Below, piece by piece: positions 1 to 11,559 of a stretch of DNA of 64,000 nucleotides. The DNA is from Lumnitzera littorea (Eukaryota > Streptophyta > Magnoliopsida > Myrtales > Combretaceae). The notes under the pieces are model-generated. The model did not search any database, had not been told where the DNA came from, and saw only the letters and a list, made by a program, of their open reading frames with translations. Position numbers and translations under genes: made by a program. The stretch covers positions 88,592,703-88,656,702 of the forward strand of contig JAMXBB010000007.1 in the NCBI GenBank assembly GCA_024138015.1. The letters are read 5' to 3'. The stretch's first letter is position 1. Each line of letters starts with the position of its first letter.

Positions 1-3000
1 GAGTACAAGTAGCTCAATAAGTGGGACAGAGTCAGAAGAGTATCAGACAATCACAAGCAAGGTTATTAATTATGATGAAATGCAGTGCAATCAATCAAAT
101 GAAACATCGTACAATGTTATCCAATCCATTGTAAGGTTAGAGAAATTACATCCGCTTCAACCCGGATTAAGGAGTTTTATCGCGACTTAAATCAAACCAA
201 ACCCAAGCTTATGCAATGGAGAACACCTTCCTCCTGTGACTGCCTTCAAACCACGACCACCACCATTATTACGACCACCACCATTATCGCGACCTCTTTA
301 CTTATCACTTAGTTTGACTAAGGATGGGGAAATGACCATTTCAGCTATTATCATCAAAGGAAGTCAATATTTGACGTAATACTCTTAATCGTTTCCCCTA
401 ATAGGTGTTATGCATGTCTAGTTTCATTGTAGCTGCATAATCATTAGTTGTATTTAGGGGTAACTAATCAAGTTCATACATTATAGATACAATGCATTAT
501 ACAAAATAGCACACCAAAGAGTTCACCTCCTATCACAACTGAGTATTATACACACACATAGCATGTACATAAACAACTAATTACAAACACAATCAAAAGT
601 ACTCTAAGTCTTCAGATACTTTAATACGGTATCTTAACAAGCGATGAAGCGCTACAAATCCCAACTTACATGTTCAAATGCTCATTACAGAAGACTCGAC
701 CTATCGCCAATCTAACCATTAAGAGATCTTATATACATACAAAACCTAAATTCAATTTTTGTAATAATTACGAAAATATTAAGGTTAGATCTAAAACGGT
801 TTTATATATATATATATAAATATATTAACACAATAATATATAGCCTTATTATTATATATATTTTGTGTTAAGTTATTAATTATTGATAATATACGTAATT
901 TATAATATTACGTATTATATATCGTATCAAAACATACTTTTAATTGATTAAATCACGTTTTAATTTCGGTAAAGTTACGTAATACGTACATTTTAGAATA
1001 TTATAGAGCTATAGGTTATATTATCTAAGATTGTTTGATTTTAGTAAAATTAGTATTGTTGAATTCGTATAGACTTAACGACACGATTTACGGGTCATAT
1101 TTTTAGAGATGACCTTTAACAAGTAGTTTAAGTTTTTAATACAATTATACGTATCTATATAAATATTATCATATTATACATAATTTATGTTATTAAACCA
1201 TTTTTTACCTGATTTGTTAATATAACGCTATAATATATGTATTATTTAACCCTAATACACATATAACATATCCGAGATAGTAAAATATCATTAAATATAT
1301 TAAAAATACATTTTTTATCTAATCTGATCAATACACCCGTACAAAGTTTTTATTTAACTATTTATTTCATTTTAACCTATTATTACTAAAAATACGTCTC
1401 GATTTATAATTTAAATCATTTTACTACATAAATTCATAATAAATAATTTGGATCACTAAATAATTCTCTGAAAATTTCTATAAACCCCTAAAAATATGGG
1501 AAACTTAGCTATTATTTGGTGTCAAGTTTTTGATCTATTGCCTATATATTCGTATTTACGATTTTACTCTTAAATTATCCTAAATTATTTAATTATGATC
1601 CTTTTTACACCAAATTAATTTCAATCTTACCCAATATTGTTATTATTCACTAGTGATTAGTACATATCTATTTCATTATTTAATTTCATAATTTCCTATT
1701 TATTTCACAATTTCAGCCTATTTTTGAGCTATTTTTAAGCCAAAAAATACAATAAATATTAAAAATATTCAAATCAAAACTCAGGTTGCATAGAAATTAT
1801 CTATATATCACACACATCCTACATAAAAATTTTGAGCTAGAAACAACCCTATTTAGTATATTTATTTTATAATTCAAATTTTGAATGAATAGTAGTTTTT
1901 CTAAGCAAGTATACTAAATATTACAAATTTTTCAAAAATAAAAATATCACACAAAAGCATATTTGAACTAACCTAACTTCAATTTTTTTCATAATTTTGT
2001 AGGTGGTTTTAATATTTTTTACAAATTATTGAAAGATAGAGCAAGGAATCGACCTTCGTGTTCTTGGATGTTACGATGGCTAGTGGCGATTGGGTGGTTA
2101 TTGGAAGCCCTAGATGCTGGAAGAATTCCTTGGTGGTGAAGTAGCTCAACAGTAGAACATCAAGAGCCCTAGGAACTAACTCAGCTCGGTGTATGCTCTA
2201 TTTTTCTATTTTTTTATTTAATTTCCCATGAATTTTCTAATTTTTTCTTTTTGTATTGTAGGTCCTAAAATGTCTAAACTTAGTCTAAATGATGTTAAGT
2301 AATATTTATAAGGGTGCAACTGGTAGTGGAAATTTTTTTCTTTATTTTACCCCTCATTAATTTAAGTAGGAGGTATCTCTTTTTGGTGGAATTGCTTTTG
2401 ATTCATCCTTGTTTAATTCTCCCTAGCTTACCACAACAATTCCTAATTGAAATTGAGTCTATTGGATGAGATTTGCAATTATTTTAGTATTTTAGGTATA
2501 TTTTATTAATATTTAGTTATTTAATAATATATGAGTATATATATCAAGTGTATATATCACGCGTAATATATAACTATACTCATATAATTAAGTTTTTAAC
2601 ATATCTTTTATTTTTAAGATATGTTTTCTTAATTATTTTTATGAATTCAACACATTATATATAATTAGTTAATTTAGGGTTAATTTACAAGTACAAATAT
2701 TATTTATACTAGGTATACTCATAAAAATACAAGTATATTTATATAGTAAATTATTATATTATCTCATTTTATTACTTAATTAACTTATCTTTAAGTTTTT
2801 GTCGTATTTCGAGCTCGATTTTAGGAGTTCTCAGTATTTTAATACTATATTAAATAATCCTACTACTAAGGGTAAAATTGGGATTTTGGGTCGCTATTTG
2901 CAAAATCTAACTTCACTAAGTCACTTCGACTAACTTTTCTATCTTAGTTATAAAGTTTAGATTTAATTTGATAACTTTCTCTAAAGGCCTTAAATCTAAA

Positions 3001-3035
3001 CTCAGTTATACTAAACACAATTTTAGGGGCTTATA
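1..3035 (-). mobile_element. Partial long LTR of the Tekay-like family, running off the left edge
   Basis: Read on the minus strand, this begins at 3035 with TATAAGCCCC, the equivalent of the TGTGAGCCCC start of the other family LTRs. It then aligns by eye with the LTRs of element A along its whole length: the opening block, the central AT-rich stretch with the GGCCCTAAAAATAG-like motif, and the distal block around 1-360 with CTCCATTGCATAAGC and the GGGTTGAAGC motif. The far end of the LTR and any internal region lie outside the window, so solo or complete status is unknown. It inserted into the Harbinger transposase whose fragment starts at 3036, head to head with the solo LTR at 3383. Confidence 0.8.
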
Positions 3036-3382
3036 ACTCTAACACATTAATATTATTGCTTGATCTCTTGATATCAAGAATGGCATGCTATATCCAAGTG
3101 TTATATGATAGAACGGTTTTAAGTATGATTATTTAAGAACCATAATCACTTAGAGTGTACATGTCTTGCTATGCAATTGGGCAATTCTTCCATTCTTAAC
3201 ATAAATAATCAATACTCTCTAACATATTTAGAAATCCCCGTTGCCCTGCAACATGGAGCAAGCGCTTGATATCAGTAGGAGTAGCTTACATAAGTATTCA
3301 TCACTAAAACAAGTAATAACACCTTGAACAAATTTCTTGACACATTTTATTATCGTGCATTTAGTCATACGTATGTAGTCAT
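3036..3382 (-). pseudogene. PIF/Harbinger transposase fragment (central DDE region)
   Basis: This is the continuation of the transposase piece at 6339-6762 after the solo LTR is removed. On the minus strand, across two frames, it shows the plant Harbinger transposase signature. Motifs in order are YVRMTKCTIIKCVKKFVQGV, then SDEYL, PTDIKRLL, GQRGFLNMLESID (matching the family GQRGFPGMLGSID, whose D is the first catalytic aspartate) and EWKNCP, ending at NNINVLE just before the left LTR begins. Several stops and one frameshift make it a pseudogene. The remaining DDE part must lie left of the window, beyond the LTR at 1-3035. Confidence 0.8.
3378..3382. repeat. Target-site duplication of the solo LTR, left copy (GTCAT)
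   Basis: GTCAT lies directly before the LTR start TGTAAGCCCC. The identical GTCAT follows the LTR end GCGTGACA at 6339-6343. A perfect 5-base duplication is the normal mark of Ty3/gypsy integrase. Confidence 0.9.
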
Positions 3383-6338
3383 TGTAAGCCCCAAAGTTCA
3401 GCCAAATAATCGTAGGATTGAACTTAGAACTCAAGGTTTAGGGCGATCGGTTAAAAGATCCGATCAAACCCAAATTATAAACTATTTAACAAGATACCAG
3501 TAAAAATGACCCTGTAAACTTAAATTTAAGAAAATAAGTAGTAAAATAGGAGACTATAAAATTTTCAAATTTTAAGCATAATAACTGCTAATTATCGAAA
3601 AGGCAAAAAGTATAATATAATAACTAATAAATTATTAGAGATAGATTATATGTATACTAAAAATTTTAGAATGACCAAAATAATATTTAGGAATGTTCAC
3701 GTGTACCCTACATGTATTTACGTGTAGATAAAAATACGCGTAATTAGTGAAATAGGCCGAAAACTAAGTAAATAATTAAATAAAAATACAAAATAATTAT
3801 AGAAAAATCAGAAAAAAATCAGAAGTGGATAACTAAAGTAAGATCAGGTCGTGGCAGGTTCAAATCAGAAAAAGAAAAATTATTTAATAAGAATTGGACA
3901 AACAAAAAGCCAAAAATCAAGGAATTGGGGCAAAATCCCATCAAATTAATGCACAATAATTACACTAAAACCCTATAAATATCAGGAAAAATCCAGGAAC
4001 TCATTTGGACAGTTGGGAATTAGAGAAAATTAGGGAGATTCGAAAATTGAGAGAAAAATTCGATTTGGAAAAAATTAGAAAAAATCTGTGCAATTAGGGC
4101 TTCTAAAGGAAACCCCCACCAGACGAGCAGCTGGAAGTGGACGGCCACCACCACCACATGGTGGTGGCAGCGCCCAGGCCGGCCGACAAGGCCATGGCGG
4201 CCCGCGGTGGCCAGAGCCACCCAAATCGATGAGTCCGATTTCCAACCTGATTTTGTGAAAATTTGTAAAAATAGTAATTATAATTAGAAAATTATGAATT
4301 TTGTTATTCTGGGATATTTTTGTATGTAGTTTTTAGGAAAAATATTATTTTGATGAAATTATGTTCCGTAGTATATGGTCCTTAAGAAATCGTGCAAAAC
4401 CGAGCACATTTCGGTTTAAAAATAAATGACCTTCGGAGTGTAGTTTCAAGCCCAAAATTTTTGTGTAGATTATTCAGATGATATAGAATAGTGCTATGAA
4501 TCCCTTTTTCAAAAATTAATTTTCGAAATTTTTAGATAATTTTTAGGCCCTAAAATGAGGCATAAAATGGGTAATTTAGAGTTAATTAGGTGATTAGGAA
4601 ATTAATTACTGATTTAGATAGTAATTAGATGTTTAGGGATGTTAATCTCTGATGTGGAAACATAATCCTAGTCTATGAAGTGTTAAGTGTAAGTAATGAA
4701 GGTGTTATGTGGTAAATGTAGAAAATTAGGAATATATAAAATTGAAAAATTAATAAATATAGAAAAATTAGGTTTAATTAGATAATAAATTAATGAAAAT
4801 CAGAACATAACAAATCTGAAACAAAATTCAATTTTAGGTAATTATATGAAAAATGTAAAAATTTCTCACAACATGAGTAAATTCGGTACACTAATACGGA
4901 TTTAGGTGTACTGAATGGAATAAAATGCTGACTAGGGGTAGTGATCGTATTTAGGGTATCTGGAAATAATGTGGTTAGTTTCACATTATGAGTTGAAACA
5001 AATTTCTAGGGTCCGGGTACAAAACAGTACCTAGAAATTGAACTAGAATCTAATTTAGAAATTGATGCGGAAACTGAAACCGAACTCGAACCTAAACCCA
5101 AACCTAGAATAATTATAAAAGACTTAAGACCTAGATAATTAGGTATATTAAACCCTAAACAACACATAACAATAAGTGTTATAGGATAAAACAAACTTAT
5201 AATAGTTACATGAAAAACTGAAACCACGTTTGTGTTATAGGGATGATTGGCGATGGCCTGAGCAAATCGGACCTCGAGTGAGTGAGCGAGGAATCGAGGT
5301 AAGTTGGCATTAATACGATGCTGTATTTTTTGAGGCTTAAGATTATGCTTGGTTGTGCTTGTTAGATAGTTGAATGTGTGCATGTGCTTGATTATGGGTG
5401 ATGCTATGATTCTGTTTGTTGCTCTGGCACATATTGTATGAATTGTATGTAATGATTGATCACCTTAAATTGGACTTAATCAAATATACGACCAGTAATC
5501 ATAATCGAATATGCTTGGCAACCCGTTAGGGGATTTAGGACTCTCCAGCTAAATACCGACCCCTTTGGAAGGGATAGCGCAGGATTGCAAAATGGTCCCT
5601 TCTTCATCCTCAGTCGAACTAAGTGATAGGAGAGGAGGTCACGGCGAGGGTGAAGGCAGTGGTTCGAAGGTAGTCGCAGGAGGAGCAAGGTCTCCATTAC
5701 ACAAGCTTGGGTTTGGTCATGAGCTGTTGCATTAACGGCAACTCCTTAACCCGGATTAGAGCGGGCGCAATTTCTCTAATCTCACGACGGGCCGGACAAC
5801 GTCGTGCGATGGCATTTGCTTGCACATGCATTGCACCTAATAAGTGATTAAAAACCTTGTTGTGTGTATGGTATAACTTTAAGTCCTCCGTCCTAACTTA
5901 CTGAGCTGTGGTTGCTCGCATCACTATAGACGTCGTGCAGGTGTTGGCTAAGAAGCGAATACCAATTACTCTGAAGCTAGCAACTGCTGGATCCTGGGGA
6001 GTGAGGAAAAACATGTGAAGAATAAATATATATTTTTAAGGTTTAAGCTTTTATTTTAGAACTTCTCATTTTTGAATAATGTAATAACTAGGAAATATAT
6101 TACGGAGAAATCTTGTAAACCTTAATTGTAATAACTGTATTATAATATATATATATATCTTTCCTCACTTTCTTAGAGAAATGATTTATTTAAATTACAA
6201 ACTGTTTCCTTCAAAGCGGGTTAGTCGTGGACGCCTTGTGTAGATCAGGTCTAAGATAGCGGTTGTAAGGCCAACTTCTATCTTAGGATGGTTTACACGG
6301 CGGGGGCTATTACGACTCTGCCGCTTCGGGGCGTGACA
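3383..6338 (+). mobile_element. Solo LTR of the Tekay-like family
   Basis: A 2956-base LTR starts TGTAAGCCCC and ends GGGGCGTGACA, with a perfect GTCAT duplication on both sides and no internal region. It is related to the LTRs of element A. The clearest block is 5450-5940, where GAACTAAGTGATAGGAGAGG, CTCCATTACACAAGC, CCCGGATTAGAGC and the CTTACTGAGCTGTGG motif recur in the same order as in 36,720-37,240. Solo LTRs form by recombination between the two LTRs of one element. The insertion split a Harbinger transposase between the LLAYG motif and the YVRMTK motif. Confidence 0.92.
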
Positions 6339-6343
6339 GTCAT
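6339..6343. repeat. Target-site duplication of the solo LTR, right copy (GTCAT)
   Basis: This perfectly matches 3378-3382 and directly follows the LTR terminus GTGACA. Confidence 0.9.
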
Positions 6344-6762
6344 CTAAAGCAAGCTTAACACTCCATATGCTAATAGTCGAATAGTTACAGTATACTTTTG
6401 TAATAATGAATTGCTAAGTTTACCACTAACTTCTCTCTTTTGTTTGATATATGGAGAGAAATCTTCAAGTGCTTGTATAATGCAAAGAGATAGAGCTTTT
6501 CTCATTCGGAACCTTCATCAAAATTGGTCATCAATATATACTAGGTTGTCTAAGAAGTAGTCATTATACGAACGACTATGTCCAACTTGACCTTTATCTA
6601 TGTACTTTCTCTTTTGCCTTCTTGTGGAAGAACTCTTACATATCTTTGGGAGCATTTAACGTAAGTAATCAGTTTTTCCTTCTTACTCTCAAAGAGTAAT
6701 AATTCTTCAACTCCTTTATTGACGATTCTTTCCATCTTAGAGTTAGAGTTACTAGTTGACAT
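6339..6762 (-). pseudogene. PIF/Harbinger transposase, N-terminal part
   Basis: The minus-strand reading starts at the ATG at 6762 (MSTSNSNSKMERIVNKG). In a shifted frame it carries the standard opening of plant Harbinger transposases: NDYFLDNLVYIDDQF, FRMRKALSLCIIQAL, PYIKQKREVSGKLSNSLLQK and TIRLLAYGVLS. In the family these correspond to the DYF, FRMRRHVFLRIV, QRRDA.G..GLSPLQK and MLAYG blocks. It breaks off exactly at the solo LTR target site and continues at 3382. Frameshifts and stops show it is dead. Its partner MYB/NAM-associated ORF lies upstream at 7250-8070 on the same strand. Confidence 0.82.
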
Positions 6763-7249
6763 GATTAAATGAGAGAGTAAAGAATGTATAGGTTTGAATG
6801 GAAATGAGAAATAGATAGTGCATAGTGAAGTATGTACTTGTACTTATATATAGAATACCAATGACTACTTTTATAATGACTACTTTTTTTGAATTGATTA
6901 ATTGATGAATACTTTTATAATGGCTACTTTTTTTTTTAGTTGATTAATTGATGGATACTTTTATAAGGCTATTAGAATGGCTAATGCTTCACAATGACTT
7001 TATTTAAATAGAACCACTAGCTTGAAATTTCTATATACTGTTTTCACAATAAACTTTTACAGCTACTCATTAAGAGTAGTTCTCTAACACAATCAAATTT
7101 AGAATGGCTAATTGAAATAATCGATTTTATACACTATTATAATGGCTAATTTCATTAATGGATAATGAAAAATTGCTAATTGGAAAAGAAACTACTGGCT
7201 ACTGCTTCCTTGAATTATTTGTTTACACTTTCCCTTAGTCCATTTCTTT
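6763..7249. other. Spacer between the two Harbinger ORFs, with short tandem repeats
   Basis: This is AT-rich non-coding sequence between the two decayed Harbinger ORFs. Around 6860-6970 a unit of about 46 bases, containing TTGATTAATTGATG and ATACTTTTATAA, is present twice, with further partial copies of AATGGCTA up to about 7200. I see no gene here. Confidence 0.5.
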
Positions 7250-8070
7250 TATACTTCATCCATTGATAATGTATTTGCAAACATTATGTATTTCTCCCAT
7301 TGAAGTTGCTTTCGATGCTCCTTCTATTGTTGAATTTCACTAAATTTTAGTAAGACTTCAACTCTTTGTTGACTTACATTACCTAAATCATCTAACTTTT
7401 GAACCAGTCTTTCAATTACCTTATTATGTTACAGTTTTTCTTTTCCCTTCCTTTTATTCATTACTCTATCAAGACAGAGAATGACTTGTTTGTTGTCCTC
7501 ATAGTTTATTGGTATATCATTATTTAAAGATGAACTAGTATATGCTCCATCTTTGCTCAACATTATCTACTTACTTTGGCTTTTTTTGGCATTTCTAACT
7601 TCAAACCTCTATTTTGGTTCATTAATAGCATCAACCAACAATGCTTGACCATGTATTGTTTTTTCATAATCTCTTTAAATAGATCATGAGCATCTTTTAT
7701 ATAATCTTCCTTATTTTTGCTATATTGTGTTCGTTGTTTTATTTGGTCATAATAAGTTTCGAATTTCATGACATCCTTTATATTTTATGGCACTGGGATT
7801 TGTATTGTTTCCAAGTTCACTTTTGTAGACTCATCTTCTTTTCATAAACATATTCTTCCTCAAAGCTTTCATGAACTTGCTGTCAGAAACTCTACACGCT
7901 AGTTATGTCCAACAATTACGTTTTTACTAACCCTTAATGTAACCTTGATCTCCTTCACTGTCATTATCATTCTCAGCCTCCAATTTTATTTGTGGAATGT
8001 TGTGGGTATTATGAACTTACACTACTCAGTGTTTGTGGTGATAGATCAGATGTGGTTGAGAAGGATCCAT
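7250..8070 (-). pseudogene. Harbinger-associated MYB-like / NAM-associated ORF2, decayed
   Basis: This reads from the ATG at 8070 (MDPSQPHL) on the minus strand. The best part, 7769-7563, has the pattern of the plant MYB-like proteins that pair with PIF/Harbinger transposases: ETYYDQIKQRTQYSKNKEDY, then DAHDLFKEI, then KHCWLMLL, matching the family F.HCW..L motif. Lower down come a basic stretch (RVMNKRKGREK) and a coiled-coil-like tail (EHRKQLQWEKYIMFANTLS). In the family this protein helps bring the transposase to DNA. Stops and frameshifts break it in several places. The order ORF2 then transposase on one strand supports one autonomous element. I could not find its terminal inverted repeats. 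Confidence 0.65.
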
Positions 8071-9180
8071 TGTTAAATGCTTTTGGGCACAACGTTAGGA
8101 GGACATTGAAAATATGGAGGCATCATATTTCTTAGATTATAATTGAAATTAGATGCCAGATTGAAATTGTCGAGTTTTGGTTAATGGGAACATTTAACGG
8201 TATAAAAAATTTGGAAGGATTTGAAAATATGAATTGAATGGAAAATAAGAGCCATTTTATGTAATTGAAGGCATTTGAAAATTTTCCATGTTATGTAAGT
8301 GCTCAAAAGGTGGTAAATTTTGAGAATCATTGGAATGCATAGGTTTTCTTAATTTTTAACTAAAAAGAGAATTTTACAATAAGATAAATTAAAGTGAATT
8401 TCATATGAAAACTCCAAATTGACATATTATTCATATATGAATAATAAATACTGACCTAAAAATTCGAATATCCCTAACTAAATGCAAAATGAAATGTATA
8501 TAACTTACCTTATTTATAGTAGAAAAGGAAAAAATATATAAAAATAGCCGTTGCAAAATAATGGATAAATTTAGTATGCTTACGTTGCCATTTTGTTGCT
8601 GTACACTATTAGATTTTCCATTGGATTTTTGAAATTAAAATATAACTATTGAAAAACAAGCTCAATTCCATTTTTGTCATATTTAAAAAAACAAAAAAAA
8701 GGAAGAAGGGATGTCCGTTGTTAGAAGGAGGTTTCCATGTGAAGGAAAGCATTATATTGCAAAGGAATATCTAAGTATCCTACTACATAGGCAAAAGGAA
8801 CCAACAAAATGCTAGTTTAACACATAAGTATTTTGCACTTACATTTAGAGAGAGAGAGAGAGAAGACAGAGAAAGAATTGATTTGATAGTGATATTTAAT
8901 TAGAAAATTAATCATACTCCAACTTCTAATTTGCAAATGAATAAGGATAATAATATACCACCACCCTTCCTCCCCCTACCCCCCCCACCAACCTAATGCC
9001 ACATCACCACCCTCATCATCACCTTACGTCATACACATACACTCTTTCTTTCTCCTTTTACTTCCCAACTATTTCCTCTTTTTCTTCTTTCATTTCTTCT
9101 CTTTTTAAACCCCACAAACATGCAATTTATTTCCCTTATTTATTTGAATTTATTTACTAAAATCAAAACGCATAGGCACC
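8071..9180. other. AT-rich intergenic stretch with GA and C-rich tracts
   Basis: I see no coding signal. It holds a (GA)n run at 8847-8863 and a pyrimidine-rich block at about 8960-9070, including a run of nine cytosines on this strand. Confidence 0.4.
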
Positions 9181-9288
9181 CACAAACGTTACTCCCCCTA
9201 ATGTAGTGTATGCCAAAATTGTAGAAAATATAAAATTCTCTTTTTTTTTTTTTCTTAAAAAGAATGTTCATAATACTGATAAGAAAAC

Positions 9289-9319
<31 letters not shown>

Positions 9320-9688
9320 AAAACGCTTGAAATCTTAAGTAACTATCAAAATAATATTTTAATTATTTTTACTTATTTAACCTTTTAAATGAAATTTTGA
9401 TTATTGATAAATAATTTTTTTATTGCATTTGATTATAGATATAAGACAATTTAAGGATTTACATAACCCTTCCTTATCTCTTTTTCCCTTCTACAATATT
9501 CCTACTACTCCTTCCCTATCTACTTCTCTCCTCCAACATTCCTACTATTTTTTATTCCTCTCCCTACAACCTATATCTCTCTCTCTTTCTCATTTATTAT
9601 CATCTTTTATCGATATTATAATATATTTAATTATATTATATAATTTTATTCATTTTGTGTACACGCAACGAGAGTATATCATCAGCTA
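9181..9688. repeat. Low-complexity block: poly-T, (TA)n and CT-rich sequence
   Basis: A T-run lies at 9240-9253, a (TA)n run at about 9290-9315 and CT-rich sequence at about 9465-9600. Apparent short ORFs here are made of simple sequence and are not supported as genes. Confidence 0.6.
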
Positions 9689-9727
<39 letters not shown>

Positions 9728-9746
9728 CGCGCGCGCGCGCGCGCAC
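9689..9746. repeat. Compound (TA)n(TG)n(CG)n microsatellite
   Basis: About 58 bases alternate strictly purine-pyrimidine and pass in blocks from TA to TG to CG dinucleotides, ending GCGCGCAC. The CG run stands out in such AT-rich DNA. Such sequence can adopt left-handed Z-DNA. Confidence 0.95.
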
Positions 9747-11559
9747 AAGGCTAAAAAAAGAACTCCCAAGAAATTTTAAAATAAAACCTTAAAATATTGA
9801 GTAAGCTTGTGTGAAGCCTTAAAGTCAATTTTTTAGGCCTAAAACAACCTCAATTGGGCTTACTTGGATTACCTTGTTATGAAGCTTGAAAATTCCTTTC
9901 TAGAAGTATATTATAATAAGAAAAATTCTTCGTAGATCAAAGTTGTGCCCATTTTATCCATAACAAAAAAATCAGCTTATTTTCAATGTGTTTTATTATT
10001 TGGCCTATCCATGTCATCCATGCAGCTTATTAACCTAACACTCTACAACCAGCTAACTACCATTGTATCACTTGATAAAGCCTATAAATTAGCCCATCAA
10101 GTTTGATCTCTACGACTTAAAAATTATTATCCCAAGTGTTGAAACTAAATTAGTTCAGCAACTTTAAACCCCTATATCTCCTTCACTTGACCACTAAATT
10201 GCATTTCAATACTACTAGACCTACCTAAGGGCTACTTTCAAACTGTAAACAAGTTCGAAATTTAACCAAGCTTGCCATTTGCAAGCTTAAGCCACTAAGC
10301 TTGAAGAGCTTTCGTGATTCAAGCATCAAAGCCCATTGATTTGGTGAGCTCAAGAATAAGCAAATTGAACCACCAGGTTTAGCTCACTAATTTAGGCTCA
10401 AAGATTTAAAAAAAAAATGCCCAAGTTTTAGCTACAATTTGCAACCTTAAAAAAGTATGGGTTAAAAAAAAGGGACCATTCACTTGTCATTGTCATTTAG
10501 TGTAACTAATGCCTTAATATTAGTAATTAGCCTATGTCTTCATTTGTCCTATCTACACTACATGTAAGTTGTACCTTTACTCTTTGGCCAAAATTGAAGT
10601 GGAGCTTTGAAGGGGTCAACAAATATGACCTCTCATTTGTCCTTAGGTGAAAGCAATAAAGAAAGAAAGCTTTGAAATTTAAAGGCATGTGTCTTTGGTA
10701 GAAGAAAGTGATGAACAAGTTGTGACTTTACTAGAATTAAAGAAAGAAATGATGATAGAGACATATTGATTTTGGTAGAAGACATGACTATACGCATAGT
10801 GGAAATCAATAAACATTTAAATTTGAACGTTTGAAACCAAAGTAGGAAATTGAATTCAAAAAAAAAAAAAAAAATACATGCACACACACAATCTCCACAA
10901 ATGCAAAAATCTTATTCATACATATGTATTGCTCTCTCTACCATCGTGATTTGCTCTCTAACTCATACATGACAATGTATTTTGCTTGTTTTTGTTACCT
11001 TTGCTCGTTTCAAAATTTTTTTCTTTGATAATACATTGTGAATCATTATATTCCCTAGTGAAGTTAGTTTTATGGAAAAAAAAAAATTTAGTTCTATTAT
11101 AGTTAGTTTACTAATTTGTTCAATTTAAGTTAGATGGAATCTAAAATTTTATTTTTTCAATCTCCCATTTTTTGTTCCCTTTGGTTGAATTTTTTTGTTT
11201 TGTAAATTTTTCTTGTTCATAAAGAAATAACAAATCACCATGGATCACCTTTTTTGCTTTGTTTCTTTTAGAAGGAACCAAGCTTCAAAAAACATTTTAA
11301 AAAGAAAGGGAAAAATCACCTTTTCTTCACTAAAGGAGTTCATCAACATACCAACATATCTAGCGTATGTCTACACAGATGAAAGACTACATGATGTGAG
11401 GTTAGATATTGAACCTGTACCTCCATCGAGATTTGACTCTACACGTAAAAGTGCTACCATAACCATTTGAACGAGGAGGATGACGATAGTCAAATAATTC
11501 TAGAGACAAGAGAGCAAATGATGTGTCAGCAATTCAGTAGTTTAGATAAGCCCCTTAGA
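9747..11559. other. Unassigned AT-rich intergenic region
   Basis: I recognise no gene or element. Many AAGCTT-containing short similarities occur in 9780-10,350, and an A-run lies at 10,860-10,874. A 76-codon ORF at 11,240-11,470 lies just before the hAT pseudogene and may be its degraded N-terminal part, but I see no diagnostic motif in it. Confidence 0.3.
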
